Of a DNA stretch of 64,000 nt, positions 12,632 to 25,091 are shown one piece after another. This DNA is from Tetradesmus obliquus (Eukaryota; Chlorophyta; Chlorophyceae; Sphaeropleales; Scenedesmaceae). Location of the stretch: positions 5,572,001 through 5,636,000 of the forward strand of contig CP126197.1 in the NCBI GenBank assembly GCA_030272155.1, read 5' to 3'. Made by a program: the position numbers and the translations under genes. The first letter of the stretch is position 1; every line of letters begins with the position of its first letter. Below the pieces are notes generated by a model. The model was not told the DNA's origin and did no database searches. It saw nothing but the letters and a program-made list of their open reading frames with translations.

Positions 12632-13204
12632 CACATACATCTCCATCCCAGCTTCATCTTACAAGCACTTCATAGTGCAATGGCAGCAGCAGCTAGTTGC
12701 TGACACCTTCCCTTGCCTCGCAGCCCTGCTGGCTGCCCCCCAGGACTCCCCCCTGCACTGTCCTGCAAGCCAACTTGCTGCAGAGCAGCTGGTGCCATGC
12801 ATGGCTCAGCTGCTGCAGCCGCAGCAGGCGCTGCAGCTGGCGCTCAGCTGCTCTGCAGTGTGCGGCAGCAGCAGTGGCGCTGCCGCTGCAGGACAGCTGC
12901 TTACCAGCTTATCTCACTGCAGTGAGGCTGAAGTGTATGCAGTGCTGCGGCAGCAGCTGTCAGCTGCTGCAGCAGGCACCTCGACAGCTGGCAGGACAAC
13001 CTCCAAAGGTGAGCAGCAGCAGCAGGGCGAGCTGTTGCGCCGGCTGCAGCGCCTGCTGGCAGCTGGCAGCTGCTGCAGTGAGCCGCTGCGTCGCCACGCC
13101 TTCCTGAAAGTCTGCGAAGCACTGAACGCTGCAGCTGGAGTCTCCCAAGACTTGCCCTCGGGCCAACTAACAGCCCAGCAGCTTCCAGTGCAGCTATGCG
13201 AGCT

Positions 13205-13236
<32 letters not shown>

Positions 13237-16200
13237 TTAGCATGCAACAAGCGGCATCGCAGCTGCTGCTGTCTGTGCAGCTGCTGGAGCTGTGTGGTGG
13301 CTGCAGCAGCCCGCAGCAGCAGCCCAAGGACTTCCGAGGTGAGCTGGCCATTCTGGCAGATGCACTGGACTGGTGCTGCCTCTGCATGCAGAGCGCTACT
13401 ACTGCTGCTGCTGTTGCTGGCAGAGCTGCAGCAGGTGACATGGCAATGCTGGAATCAACAGCAGAAGCAGCGGCAGGAGTGCCAGTGGAGGTGGCAATGG
13501 TTACGGCAACACCACCACATGATGAAGCGGCAACAGGGGTGGATGCGGATCAAGCTGCTTGGCCTGCCCATGATGGGGAAGCAGCATCAGCAGCAGCAGC
13601 GGCAGCAGATGCTGTGGTCGCCCAGGGCACTGAGCAGTTGGGGAAGCAGTTCAGCCAGCAGCAGGACAGGCAGGCGCAGCAGCAACAGCAGCAGCAGTCA
13701 GCAGCCACCTCCGACGCCCTGCAGGGCTTGCTGGCCAGTCTGTTGAGAATTCTGCACAAAGCAGCGGACGCAGCAGTAGCTGCTGCCAGCAGCGCGCAGG
13801 CAGCGCCAAGCGCTGGCTCACGGCTGGCTGCAGGAGCAGCAGCAAGCAGCGGCTCGAGCTGTGGCCTGCTGGCTGGCCTGGGATCAACGCTGCTGCACCA
13901 TCTGAGGCTGGTCGTGTCGCTGGCAGCCTGCAACGCTGAGTCAGCAGCAGCAACAGCAATGCCATGTCAGCTGCCTGTGGAGGTGCTTGGGCACTACATA
14001 CAGGTGAGCTGCCGTTTCAAGCATGTGCTGCAGCTGTTGATTGCTGCAGTGACAAGGCGGTGCTGGGCCAAGTGTGTGGAACAGCAGCTTCCTGTCAGCC
14101 CTGCAGTGTGCGAGGCCATGCGCGCAGCTATGCATGATACCCTGCTGCTGCAAACCATGGTCCCTGCAGCACCATTGAACGTTTTTTTTTGTGCTGGCAG
14201 TGTGCTGTATGGTGTGCTGAAGGGCTTCCAACCAGCTGCACATGTTCAATGCATCTGCTGGTAGGCCTTGCGCTGTGTCACTGGGTTGCTGTGCTGTGCT
14301 GCTGCCGCAGGTGCTGTGTGCTGCCAACACCGGCAGGCAGTTCCTGCTGCATGAGCTGCTGCTGTGCTGGCATAAAGAGTTGGCTGGCAGCATCACACCA
14401 GCAACAGCAGCAACAGCATCACATGGCCAAGCAGCCGAGGCAACAACAGGAGCTGCTGATGTGGCAGTAACAGCTGCAGCAGATGCACAGCGGAACGCCA
14501 AGCTGGTTGCGTTCCTGCTGCTAGTGCAGCACCTGTCGGGCTTGTACAAAACAGAGCAGCAGCGCTTCCGGCAGGGGCTGTCAGCAACCCTGCGCTCCTC
14601 AGCTGCTGCCGCAGAGGATGATGCTGGCACTGATGCTTCAGCGTCAGCACCCAAGAGCAAAGCACGCAAGCAGGCATCAAGCAGCAGCTCAAGCTCCCAA
14701 CAGCTGCAGCCGGTTGATGGCAGCTCTTCCCACGCACAGACAGCAGCAGCCCAGGACGCAGCAGCAGCAGGGCCCGGTGACCTGCAGTCAAACCCTGGGG
14801 GTGCCGCGTTTGACTACATGTTGGGTGAAGAGGAGCGCCAGTGGCTGGAGGACTCGACAGCACAGTTCACAACAGGCTTGCTGGAAGAGACTGCGCCGGC
14901 GTGCTACCTGCCGCTGCTGCTGCAGCTGCTGGCGGGCGCTGAGGTGCCCACACATGTCAAGGTGGGCTGCAGGGATCATCCAGCAGCTGTTGCTGTGTTG
15001 GAAATTTATGGAAACCCTGAGTGTCCGTCACTCGTCACAGATGTGTTTGGCAAAGCTTCAGCTCTCAATGGACACGCAGGTCAGAATGTGCGCCGGTTTC
15101 ATAGTGCGAGGGTGAGGGTGGCCAGGCCCAATAGGCTGGGAAGCAAGGCAATCACATGAGCACTGTTGCACTGCTGCTGCTGCGGCTGCTGCCACCAGGT
15201 CCTGGCACTGCAAGCCCTGCAGCCGTTGCTGCTCGTCTCACCATCCCTCTCGCAGCAGCACAGCACACTCCTGGAAGCGCTGCTGGCTGATCCCAGCACG
15301 CCGGCAGCGCTGCAGCTGCAGGCAGTCACGGCAGCCGGGCAGCTGATTGCTGCAAGGCCGGCACAGAGCCAGGGGCTGGTGCTGCAGCTGGAGGCACTGC
15401 TGCTGCGGGGCCTAGCAGCAGCAGCAGCAACTGTTTCAATGGATTTCCAAGAAGCGGATAAGCAGCCAGAACAGCAGGAGGCAGTGGCTGCCGTACTGCC
15501 AGCAGCTGCTGAGTCAGCAGGGCGTGTAGACGTGCTGTGCTGCGCTGCCGCCGCGTATGCTGTGCTGCTGCTGGGTGAGAAGCTGCTGCTGGCGCCGAGG
15601 AGCTGGAAGGTGCTGGCGGCAGGCCTGCTGGCAGCAGAGCACCTGCAGGTAAGCCTGGCAGCAGCAGCAGCAGCAGCAGCAGCTCAGCAGCAGCCTCAGA
15701 AGCGGCCACATGGGGTGGCAGGAGACGTATATTTACATACACAAGATTGTGTTCTGGCAGGGCTGCAGTTGCAGCTGGGATGGAGTGCTGCCCCCCTATC
15801 ATCATGTTTGGCATGCTTGCGTTGTTGTTGCATTCCTAATGTAGCCACAGTCCACGCAGTCCTGTACAAATCACCTGTTTTTCCCACAATCCTGTGTATG
15901 CTCTGTCACATGCTGCCAGGCTGTCTCGCACACCATGCAGCAGATGCTGCGGTGCCTGCTGGCGCAGCAGCACCTGTCGCGCATCAAGGCAGCACTCGGC
16001 CTGCTGCTCAACTGCTCAGATGCACAGCCAGACCAGCAACAGCAGCAGCAGCAGCAGCAGGAGGACGCGCTACAGCCAGCCACGCACAGCAGGGTGCTAC
16101 TGCTGGTGCAGGATCACCTGCTAGGGTTCTTGTCTCCCAAAGACCTAGCAGCAGATGAGCTGCAGCTGCCCCTGCTGGCTGCTCTGGGTGCAGCAGCGCA

Positions 16201-17132
16201 GGGTGGCGGCTGGGGCCGTGCTGTGCAGCCGCTTGCCGCACTGCTGGCGGCATGCTGCCCCAGCAGCAGGTGCTTGGACACGCTGGCGGGCCTGATGCAG
16301 GTGGGCGTGAAGGAGTGGTGGGCCAGCTGGCATCTGTGCAGTGTGATGCGCAGCACCTGCTATGCTGCACAATGCATGATAATGTAATGCGCAAGCTATG
16401 TGATGCATGTGATGAGCTCACTGCGGCACGTGCACCTGGGCTGTGAGTGGCACGTCACCGCTTGTTGCTTTCATCTCTTGTGCTTTAGCAGTTGTGCTCA
16501 GATGTTAGGCACCAACGTGGTTTATGCTTGTCTCCTTGATGTTTTGTGTGCAGGCCAGCAAGCACAGCCTGTCACTACACAGCAGCCCAGACACCTTGTC
16601 GATGCTGACTACCTATGCCAGCAACTACAAGCCAGCCAACAGCAGCAGCAGGGCAGCAGCAATTGAGACAGAGGATGCAGCTGCGGATGCTGACGGCGAA
16701 GATGAGTCAGCAGCAGCAGCACGAGACAGCAGGGCAGCAAGGAGCAAGGCAGCTGCAGGCACTCGCAAGAAAGCAAGCACGAGAAGAGGTGCAGCAGCGC
16801 AGCAGCAGCAGCAGGGCGTGGCAGGTGGTGTTGCAAGTGGCGCAGCAGCCACGCAAGCGAAGGTGATGCAGCTGCTGTCTGAAGTATCTGCTGCAGCAGA
16901 GGCTGGTGCAGCAGGCGGCGCTGCCACCAACAGGGCTGCGAAGAGGAGGGCAGCAGCACAGCTGCTGCAGCCGCAGCAGGCAGCAGCGCGCGCGGCAGGT
17001 GCTGGTGGGAGTGCAACAGCACCTGCAGTTGGGGCTGGAAGCGCTGACGTGGCGCATGCTGTGGAGCTGCAGCAGCTGGCAGTGCAGCGCCGCCAGCAGC
17101 TGCAGCAGTACAGAGCAGCAAAGAAGGCATAA
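9821..17132 (+). CDS. Very large Gln/Ala-rich helical-repeat (HEAT/ARM-like) protein
   Basis: Exons: 9821-10558, 10795-11055, 11361-14003, 14311-14961, 15199-15648, 15920-16300 and 16554-17132. All introns are phase 0 GT-AG, giving about 1900 residues. The product is a run of amphipathic Leu/Ala helices broken by long poly-Gln/poly-Ala runs. A HEAT-like motif near 12.2 kb (DANVRSKALALLADAV) resembles repeats of condensin-II subunits. A second region reads LCAANTGRQFLLHELLLCWH and EEERQWLEDSTAQFTTGLLE. The C-terminus is Lys/Arg/Ala-rich, perhaps a nuclear signal. I considered CAP-D3, CAP-G2 and FANCI/FANCD2-type solenoids; none is proven. The start is the first ATG of a long open frame; an earlier exon is possible. 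No exon echoes were seen. Confidence 0.6.
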
Positions 17133-17713
17133 GTAGCCAACGTTCACCAGGAACGAATCTTCAATTTGTTGCCAGGGACAGGGACTCCTACTGGCTGGTC
17201 ATATGATTATCATGACTCATATCCCACTGGCTGTATCGTACCATAATTCAGAGGTTGCATGCGCTGGCCAGCCGTGTTCAATGCATTGTGTCGCGTGGGT
17301 TATAGGTGGCAGCGGGTACCCCCCTGATGCTGCTACAAATATGTTCTAGAAGTCACTACAGCATCATGTTACTCCAGTGGTTGGTGTTGTGGCCGCCGTT
17401 CACTGGATCTGTGGCACTGGACTGGTACAACTGGCAGTTCTCCAGACAATGGCGTGTTATGCCGTTGCAAGATCATTGAAAGATGTACTTGTTACACCGC
17501 TGTGACAACAAGACCTCCCCCATGTGTACACATCTTCTAGCCGATGTCAGGCTCCTTGCTGGCAGCTGCAGCCTCACACACATACCCCTTTTCAGCGGCA
17601 TCAGCATGGTTGCGCGCAGGTTGCTTTGACTCTGCAGCCGCTGTATTTTGTCTTTTTAACAAATGCTGCAGTCATGCTGCATGCATGCATACATGAGGAC
17701 ATGATCAGGCTGA
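17133..17713. other. Convergent intergenic spacer
   Basis: Shared 3' flank of two convergent genes. Nothing beyond probable 3' UTRs was seen. Confidence 0.4.
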
Positions 17714-19991
17714 TCAGCAGAAGCTGCTGATCTTGGTGCCACGCAGTACGTTCTGCCTGTAAGGCGAATTCCCAAGCTGCGGGAACCACGCAGCCGGCAG
17801 GCAACCCCCAAGCAGTGGGTTGTCGCTCATGAACACTCCTGACAGGGCCTTCAAGCTGCCCCAGGAGCTAGGCACTGAGCCCGTGAGGTTGTTGCTGAGC
17901 ACGCTGAGCTGCTGCAGCCCAGTTAGCTGCTTCCATGCATCTGGTAGTGTGCCGCTCAGCTGGTTGCGCCCCAGCCCGAGCTCCTTCAGCTTGCTTGCGC
18001 CGCCAAGAGCAGCGGGGATGCTGCCTTTGAACTTATTGTTCTCCAGATTCAGCACCTGCAAATTATTCAAGCTTCCCAGCCAGGCGGGCAGCGCCCCGCT
18101 GAGTGCATTGTCATTTGCGTACAGTTGCTCCAGCGCTGTCAGACCCTGCATGGTGTCCGGCAGACTGCCATTTAGCTTGTTGCGTCCCAAGCCGAGAGTG
18201 CTGAGCGCTTTGCAGCTGCCAAGCGCCGCAGGAATGGAGCCCTCAAGTTGGTTCTGGCGCACTGATAGCATGTCGAGCTGCTTCAGGTTGCCCAGTGAAG
18301 CTGGCAGCGTGGAGGTGAGCGCGTTTCCGGCTAGGTCCAACATACTCAGCTGCGCGAGATTGCCCCAAGATGCCGGGATGCTGCCTGTCAGAGAGGTGGC
18401 CTTCAGCTGGATGTACTGCAGCTTTGTAAGATTTGACCAGTCTGCAGGCAGCGTGCCAGTAATCCCAGGCTGTCCTACAAAGGCCAGCTCCACCAGCTTA
18501 TCCAGCCCAGCCACAGCAGCAGCAGATGGCAAGCTCCCCTGAAGTCCTACGACACCAACACCTTCATATAGCTTGATTGCGGCGACTGCGCTGCCGCCCC
18601 TGCACAGCACCCCAGGCCACCTGCAGTAGCCGCCGCCAGCCCCTGTAGTCCTGCTCCATGTATGAAGCACGCCAGTCGTGTCGACGGCTTGTTGGATCCT
18701 CATCAAGGCTTCTAGTTGCGGGTCGGCTTTTGCGGCCGAAGCTGCAGTGGCACCTGCGACGTGGTGTAGGTGTGCATGTGGTGCAGGCGAGTCAGCAGGT
18801 GCAAGCACGCAACTCTGACAGCGTGTATCCGGCGATTGCGCACTCAGACCAATATATCATACAATGAGCACCAAGCCGCATGCTGAGTTCAACAAGAGGT
18901 CTAGAGGAGCCATGCCTGCATCAGGACGCAGCGTTTCTCGCATGCAGCTACTCGCACCCACCTCGTTGCGGGTTGCACAGCAGCAGCTGTGTGCCGTTAA
19001 GCGCCGTGTCCAGGTCCTTTATGACTGCTGCGTTGTCCAGCAGCAGCTGTTCTAGGGGCACGCCTTCCAGCCAGGCCACACGCGACAGGTAGTCGCGAGG
19101 CTGGGCCTGTAGGAACAAGATATGCGGTACGAGCACTTGAAAGTGTGTACATGCGCAAGTGTATACACAGTGAAGAGAACAAAAGCACACACACATCTTT
19201 ACAACAAATCCCAGGCGGAGCGCTGGAATGATCAGGGAGTTGACGTGTTGCGGCATGTGCTACATAGGCGGCTGCTGGCTTGCATGTTAAAGGTATATTG
19301 GCTGCACATGCACCGGCTGTGCCGGTGCAGTAGCAGCTCAGCTTGTGTCGGCAACGGTATAGGAGCAATGTATGCCATGCAAATACTAGTAGTAGTGCTG
19401 CTCAGCACCCACCTTGTAGTAGTAGCAGTTTGGCTTGGGTCCTTTCTGCAGGGGCTGCAACTTCTGCGTATCCTCAGGCTGGTTGGGCGTCCAGATGATG
19501 CCGTACGCTTCGCCAGTCTCTGGCGTCAGCACAGAGCACGCGCCATATGCCACCTGCGGGTACATAGCAGCCCAGCAGTGGCAATATCCTGCTGTCAATG
19601 GCAGTGTGACATGAGGCAACCTTCCGCAACAAACAAACCATCCATAACTGCTGTATTCAAGCAGTGTAACCAGTGTTTTCTGTACTGTTGTTTTGCTTGC
19701 AGGCTTATCCTCTAAATGTAGATGAAATCAAGATCGAGACCTGGTTCTAGATCTAGTTCAAGATCCTGTTCCTTGACCCAGATCATAAGCCCTCACCCTG
19801 AACAAGCCGCCGTCTGCCCAGCTGCTGCCGTAGCTGTTCTTGGCCAGCCAGTAGCGCTCCTCATTGTTGTAGCCAACCAGCACAATGGCGTGGCCAAACT
19901 CAAACACTGCGCCTGCACTCGGCTTATACACCGCTTTGGCGTTGCGCTTGTCTGCAAAGAAGCGCCCAAAGTCCGACCGCACCTGCACACG

Positions 19992-20068
<77 letters not shown>

Positions 20069-21363
20069 GGACACGTTAAAGAAGCCACCGCACTGCGAGG
20101 TATACACTTCTAAAGCCCAGGCATCAACATGACTCATGTTCATGCAAGGAACCTGTTGTGTGCGGAGCATGACGGGTGCGCCCAAGCAGAAGTGGCCTGC
20201 GCACACCCATTGTGCGGCACTACTAGGGCACAGGTATATCTGTCGCAAGAACCCGTGCTTCTGGACTGCTGCGCCTGCATGTTCAGCCCACTCGGAGCGC
20301 CAGGAGCCCTAGGGCGGGGGGCTTCTGGACCAGCATTGCTTGAAGGTGCGCAGTTATGCTTTTACCATGCTTAGAATCGTCCTGTTTACTAGGTGCACCA
20401 GCCAGCCTCACACTGCAGCAGCGCCACTCACATCAAAGCGCGACACGACAGCGCCGTACCGCCGAATGTGCTGCTGCGCCTCCCAGATGCTGGTGATCTG
20501 CTTAGAACTGAACTGGCCCCTGCTGGCGTGCTGACTGGGGGTGCTGCAGCTGCCAGTGCACAGCTGCGCGGCTGTCAGCTGCGCTCTGAAGTCAGGGGTG
20601 TATGGTAGGCATGCTGTGGTTGGCAGGGACTGCCCTCGCTGCTGCAGTTGCTCCAAAGCGTCCTGCAAGTTCCAGCTTGCAGAGCAGCTTCTGGTCGGCC
20701 TGCCAGGTGGGCAGGAGTAGAGGGCCTGTACGCTGATGCTGCACTGCCGCACATCCACTTGCAGGACTGATGCCATGGCCGTCTCTGCTGCTGCTGCCAC
20801 TGCAAATGCGGCGCAGGTCAGGCACTGCTGCTGGTCCTGTGCGGGCGCCACTAGCTGCACTGCAGCGCCGCTGCTGGTGCTGCTGTAAGCTTGCGGCGAT
20901 GTCGCAAGCATGAGCTGCGCATATGTAGTGGCATCATCAGTCGAAGAGGCAGCACAGAGGCTGCCTCTGCCGCCTTTGCTGCAAGCTGCCTTGGGGTTCT
21001 GCTTGTAGGCTCGTTTCCATGCTTGGCTGCCGCTGTAGAGTTGCTGCAGCTGGCTTAGTGTGCTGCTGGCTCCTACTGTGGAGGACCTTGCCAGGCCCAG
21101 GCCCTGGCCTGAGACTGCGTGATAGCAGACCGTTGCAGTTGAAAGTGTTGCTTGAATAGTATAATCCAAATTACTGCTGATGCTCGTGGCGTAGCTGCGT
21201 GCAGGCTACAGAAAGGCTTGCAGGCATGCACACCGCAGTGACAGGCAGCTGCTGCTGATGTTCGCACTTGTCGGACGGCATAGCGTCAGCCGTACCGCTC
21301 ACCAGATGTCAAGGTGGCAGCAACAACCAGTACAATGAATGCTGTAACGTTCAAGTTCGCCAT
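17714..21363 (-). CDS. Secreted papain-like cysteine protease fused to LysM-like and leucine-rich repeat domains
   Basis: Exons: 21363-21303 (signal peptide MANLNVTAFIVLVVAATLTS), about 21208-20432, 19982-19797, 19553-19414, 19106-18958 and about 18842-17714. The peptidase C1 triad is visible: Cys in QQQCLTCAAFA (with the oxyanion-type Gln), His in FGHAIVLVGYN, Asn in YWLAKNSYGSSW. The Trp usually after the catalytic Cys is Ala. Next is a LysM-like segment (LEGVPLEQLLLDN ... LNGTQLLLCNP). The last exon carries about ten plant-type repeats of the NLTxLxxLxLxxNxLxGxIPxxLG kind. This exon has an in-frame stop upstream and no ATG before its repeats, and a phase-2 junction joins it in frame to the preceding exon, so I treat it as one gene. 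The exon 2 start and the last junction are approximate. It could instead be two genes. Confidence 0.7.
19995..20065. repeat. (AGC)n microsatellite, about 23 units
   Basis: Uninterrupted AGC/CAG run within the intron between the second and third protease exons. Confidence 0.95.
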
Positions 21364-21967
21364 CGCGCGATAAAAGCTGCACCGGGCCCAAAGGTTCAGC
21401 AGGGTCGCCGAGCTTAATCTTCACGGCCAGACCAGCCGCTGCATATTACTCTAGAACCATAGTTTTCTGTCCTTGGTTTGCGAGTACCACCAATGAGAGC
21501 GTCAGCCCTTCCGGTTTTTGTTCACACCATGAACACACAGACCCAAAGAGAACCCTACTTGCTGAGCAGCTCTTCAGCAGCGCTGCACGGTCACATCTTT
21601 GATATTCACCTCAAAGGGTATCACAGGTTGCAGAGCGCGGTTGCCTCTGAAAAGGCTGGGCGGGCACGCAGTGCCAGGCTCTCAGTCACGTACACTGGCA
21701 GCACCAGCACCAGCACCAGCAGGTAGCACAACGCAAAGCACTTGCAGCACCGTTGATTGGCGACACGACATATCTGCAACATACGCTTGCAGGCGGCACC
21801 GCCCGGGCAACACATGCAAAACATCCCTGTCACCCGTCAAGGTCAGCACCCTAAAAAACAGCACCCTTACAACACTTCACTATAGCAGTCTCATCGCTAT
21901 ATCAATTCAGCACACCGCACCCAGCACATATTCCACGGATACAGAACTGCACAGCATCACAAACACA
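21364..21967. other. Intergenic: protease promoter and kinase 3' flank
   Basis: Between two minus-strand genes. A CAGCAC repeat lies near 21700-21722. No coding exon supported. Confidence 0.4.
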
Positions 21968-22806
21968 TCACCAGCCCGTGCGAGCCACGCGCATCACCTG
22001 CTGCAGTTGCCCCATCACCTGCCGTGCCCGCCGCTGCGCCCACCTCGCATTGCCCCACCAGCCCCACCCCGCCATAAACCTCACATAATCCAACAAACAC
22101 AGCTCATAATGCGCGGCCATCACCTCAAATGTGTAGCGCTTTGCCGCATCTGCCTTGCCATGCTCCTGCAAGCAGCGCTGCAGCTTTGCATGGTAGTGCC
22201 GCAGCAGCTGCTGCTCCTGCTGCTCCACCACATCCTCATCTACACTCGAGGCAATCAAATAAGCTACATCCCGCACACCGAAGCCTTCTCCGCAGTACTG
22301 AAAATCGTATGCCGCGCAGGCGCTGCAGTCGGAGCTAAACATGAAGTTGGCACTCTTGGCGTCGCCGTGCAGCAGCGTGCGGTGGATGGGCGCCTTGCTG
22401 CCATCCGGCCGCATGCCTTTCAGCACCTGCAGCAGTTGTGTGTTGTGCAACAGACAGTCAAAAGTGCACTCAACATGCTGAGGTTCGGCAAGGTATGAAC
22501 AGCAGAATTTGCAGCAGCATGGGCGCTAGGTTGGCTGCTGGGAAATGCACTCCCAAGAGAGGCTTTTGGCAACTTCACACCAGCATGTTATTTGACACCA
22601 GTTGCAAGCGCTTGCTGCCAAATGCACCAACCAGATGGCAGCTAACAACAAAGCATAGCGCCAGCACACCCCACCAGGCCACGCACCTGGTCTATGTCTG
22701 CTGCTGCTGCCTGCAGGTCCTTCCACGCTGCCGGCATGCTGCGCAGCTCCTCCTGCCTCGTATCCAAATGCCAGTAGCAGCCCTGGTCCCACAGGCTGTC
22801 AGGCAC

Positions 22807-22841
<35 letters not shown>

Positions 22842-22947
22842 AAGGCAGGGGAGAGCTGTGGCTGATGGGTTGTGCCTGGCCTGGCACCGCCTCCCACCAC
22901 ACTGCATGGAAGGCTGCTAGCCAGTCCAGTGCTGCCCGCGCCTCCTG

Positions 22948-23018
<71 letters not shown>

Positions 23019-24157
23019 GCAGCAGCACACCCAGTACACTTTATGCCAAGTGATACCCATGCTTGAGTGTGGGCATGTACAAGTACAGTGCTACCTCAGC
23101 CTCACCTGCAAGCTGTGCAAGTACGGCTGCAGGATGAAAGCAAAACTCGGAGTAGCTTGCCACCACAATGTTGACGCCACACACTTCAAACACGTGTGGC
23201 ATCATTGCTCTCAGCCCCTACCGGCAGGTTGTAGGAGTTTGGCTGCTCAGGGAACTCCTCACTGAGGTTGCTCAGCAAACTTTTGTTGCATCACCTTTTT
23301 GACCCCTCCCCTGCAGGCTGCAGGAGTGCGGCTGCAGAAAAAGCCAATGCCAATATGCCGACTGACTACCACTGCATTGACGCTCATTTCACATACCACT
23401 ATCAAGGCGCCTCACCTGCAGGCTGTAGGAGTGCGGCTGCTTAGGAAAGTCCTCACTGAGGTCGCTCAGCAGGAAGAAGAAGTGGTGCGGCGGCGCAGCA
23501 TCCACCAGCAGCGGCCGCGCCACAGCAGCAGCTGCGGCTGCCTTGGCGTGGTGGGCGTAGAAGGCTGCTTCTGCTGCGTATGACTTGAGCTTGCGTTCGT
23601 GTGAGGCGCCTGCGCCCTTTGGGGGGTCCACCTATGAGCAAGATTCACGCAGCGCATGCAGCAACCCAGGGCAGGGATGAAGTGGCTGAAGGTGGCCTTG
23701 GACAGGCCACTGTGTTGCAACACAACTGTTCAGCTCGTGCTCATTTGATGCCTCCCTTCAGATTTGCTGGCGAGCAGGGACTTGGGGACTGAGCTGCTTG
23801 GATAAAAGCACAGCAAACACGTAGCACACATGCGCCCTGGCTCAAGCCAGCATCAACGCTACTATCAGCAAGCACACACATGCCGCACATGTCAGCCAGG
23901 GCCTGCAAACCACAACGAGCCTGGAAAACACACATCAAGGTCTTTTGAAGTTCGCAACTCACCTGTTTGGCAATGAGCCTGTGCTGCTTGCCGCTGCCAT
24001 CGCTGCTGTCTGCTGCTACCTCTGTCACGCTGCCATAGCCGCCCCACAAGCTGCCAATGCGCTGCACCCTCACACTGCCAACAGGGCCCAGCACCTGACT
24101 GCACAGGTCTGCCCAGCTGAGCTGCTTGCCGGCCACTATGGGCTTAGCTGCAGCCAT
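21968..24157 (-). CDS. APH/EcKinase-like small-molecule kinase
   Basis: Four exons: 24157-23963, 23631-23416, 22944-22687 and 22426-21968; about 375 residues. The N-lobe starts MAAAKPIVAGKQLSW and contains a nucleotide-loop-like LWGGYGSVTEV with a following IAKQ strand. An SYAAEAAFYAHH helix leads to an acidic hinge region (FFFLLSDLSEDF). The C-lobe has the Brenner-type catalytic loop LLHGDAKSANFMF (Asp and Asn present) and the metal-binding AAYDFQYCGEGFGVRDVAYL. This layout fits the aminoglycoside phosphotransferase / ecdysteroid-kinase-like / CHK superfamily, which phosphorylates hydroxyl groups of small molecules. The substrate cannot be read from sequence. No signal peptide; presumably cytosolic. 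A poly-Ala insertion in exon 3 comes from a CTG run. Confidence 0.8.
22945..23026. repeat. CAG/CAA microsatellite
   Basis: Nearly pure CAG run with a few CAA units, immediately upstream (gene direction) of the third kinase exon; it replaces the usual polypyrimidine tract. Confidence 0.9.
23226..23341 (-). repeat. Echoes of kinase exon 2 3' end (2 copies)
   Basis: 23226-23272 and 23311-23341 repeat the end of exon 23631-23416 (codons for DLSEDFPKQPHSYSLQ and the donor), both within the downstream intron. Confidence 0.75.
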
Positions 24158-24884
24158 GGCAGCTACAGCTGCTGCTGCTACTGCTGCTACTGCTGGGTGG
24201 TGCTGTAGCTGCTGATTTTAATGATGTTGCTGATGTATTGTGCTGTCGCCAGGCCTTCAACGAAGGGTTGTCGTGTGATGAGTTAGCAGCTCGACGTTGC
24301 GGGAAAGTGCGGTGCACTTGATGAACAACGAATGTACTGTTCGTGCTTGGCAAGTGTCCTCGCTCCCGTACTCAACTTGTCAAATGCCAGCGCGGAACAA
24401 GTAGCTTGATACGATAACGGACTGATATCAGGCAACTTCCCGAAGTGGACACCCAGATTGAACACCCAGAGCTCTTCTGACACGTGCCAGTGACAAGCAG
24501 CCTAAGACCTGAGCCCTGGTCAAGCACTGGCATGTTGCAGCACAACCTGTTCGCACCGTCGTGACTGCGTGCTGCCTCTGGACTAAACAAAACCCTTCAG
24601 TTACATATCAAGATCAAAGGGACACAAAAACGGCCACGGTCACCGCCTGCAGTGGGTTCTTGACCAGCAGTTTCTGACCAGCCGGTCACGGCAGCCGGGC
24701 CTGCAACCGAGGGCACACGGCTATCACTTGTGACACAGCAGCACACGCATGCACAAGAAAGCAGCACACCTCTGTAAGCATCAGTGTGCTGCAGCATGCG
24801 CGCCCAGCGCGGAAAAACCACAGCCCGCAAACAGCCACAACGGCGAACCGCAGCGCCACACCACATGCTGCCATTGTGGATGCA
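24158..24884. other. Intergenic spacer upstream of kinase gene
   Basis: Promoter of the kinase gene plus far 3' flank of the next minus-strand gene. No supported exon. Contains a CTG run at 24167-24195. Confidence 0.4.
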
Positions 24885-25091
24885 GCCTGCACGCCTTGAT
24901 GCCAGCCTTGGCCCGCAGCACTGCCAAACCCTTCTCAAACATCATGTTCACACCACGAACTCAGCTTCTTCACCAGGAACTTCACGTCATGCCTTGATGC
25001 CAGCCTTGGCCCTCAACGCCGCCAGATCCCTTCTCAAACCTCATGTCACACCACAAACTCAGCTTCTTCACCCAAACTTCAAACTTTCACA
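24885..25091 (-). repeat. Two extra copies of a terminal exon plus 3' UTR
   Basis: Units of about 105 bp at 24885-24986 and 24987-25091 repeat the last codons (KDLAALRAKAGIKA, stop) and following flank of the gene ending at 25092. Together with the true copy at 25092-25150 there are three in tandem. Confidence 0.85.

Noticed and set aside
22642-23028. Poly-Leu leader as a signal peptide of the kinase
   Set aside because: The Leu run is the intronic CAG/CTG repeat read through; the exon starts after its CTGCAG acceptor at 22944 and the gene's ATG is at 24157.
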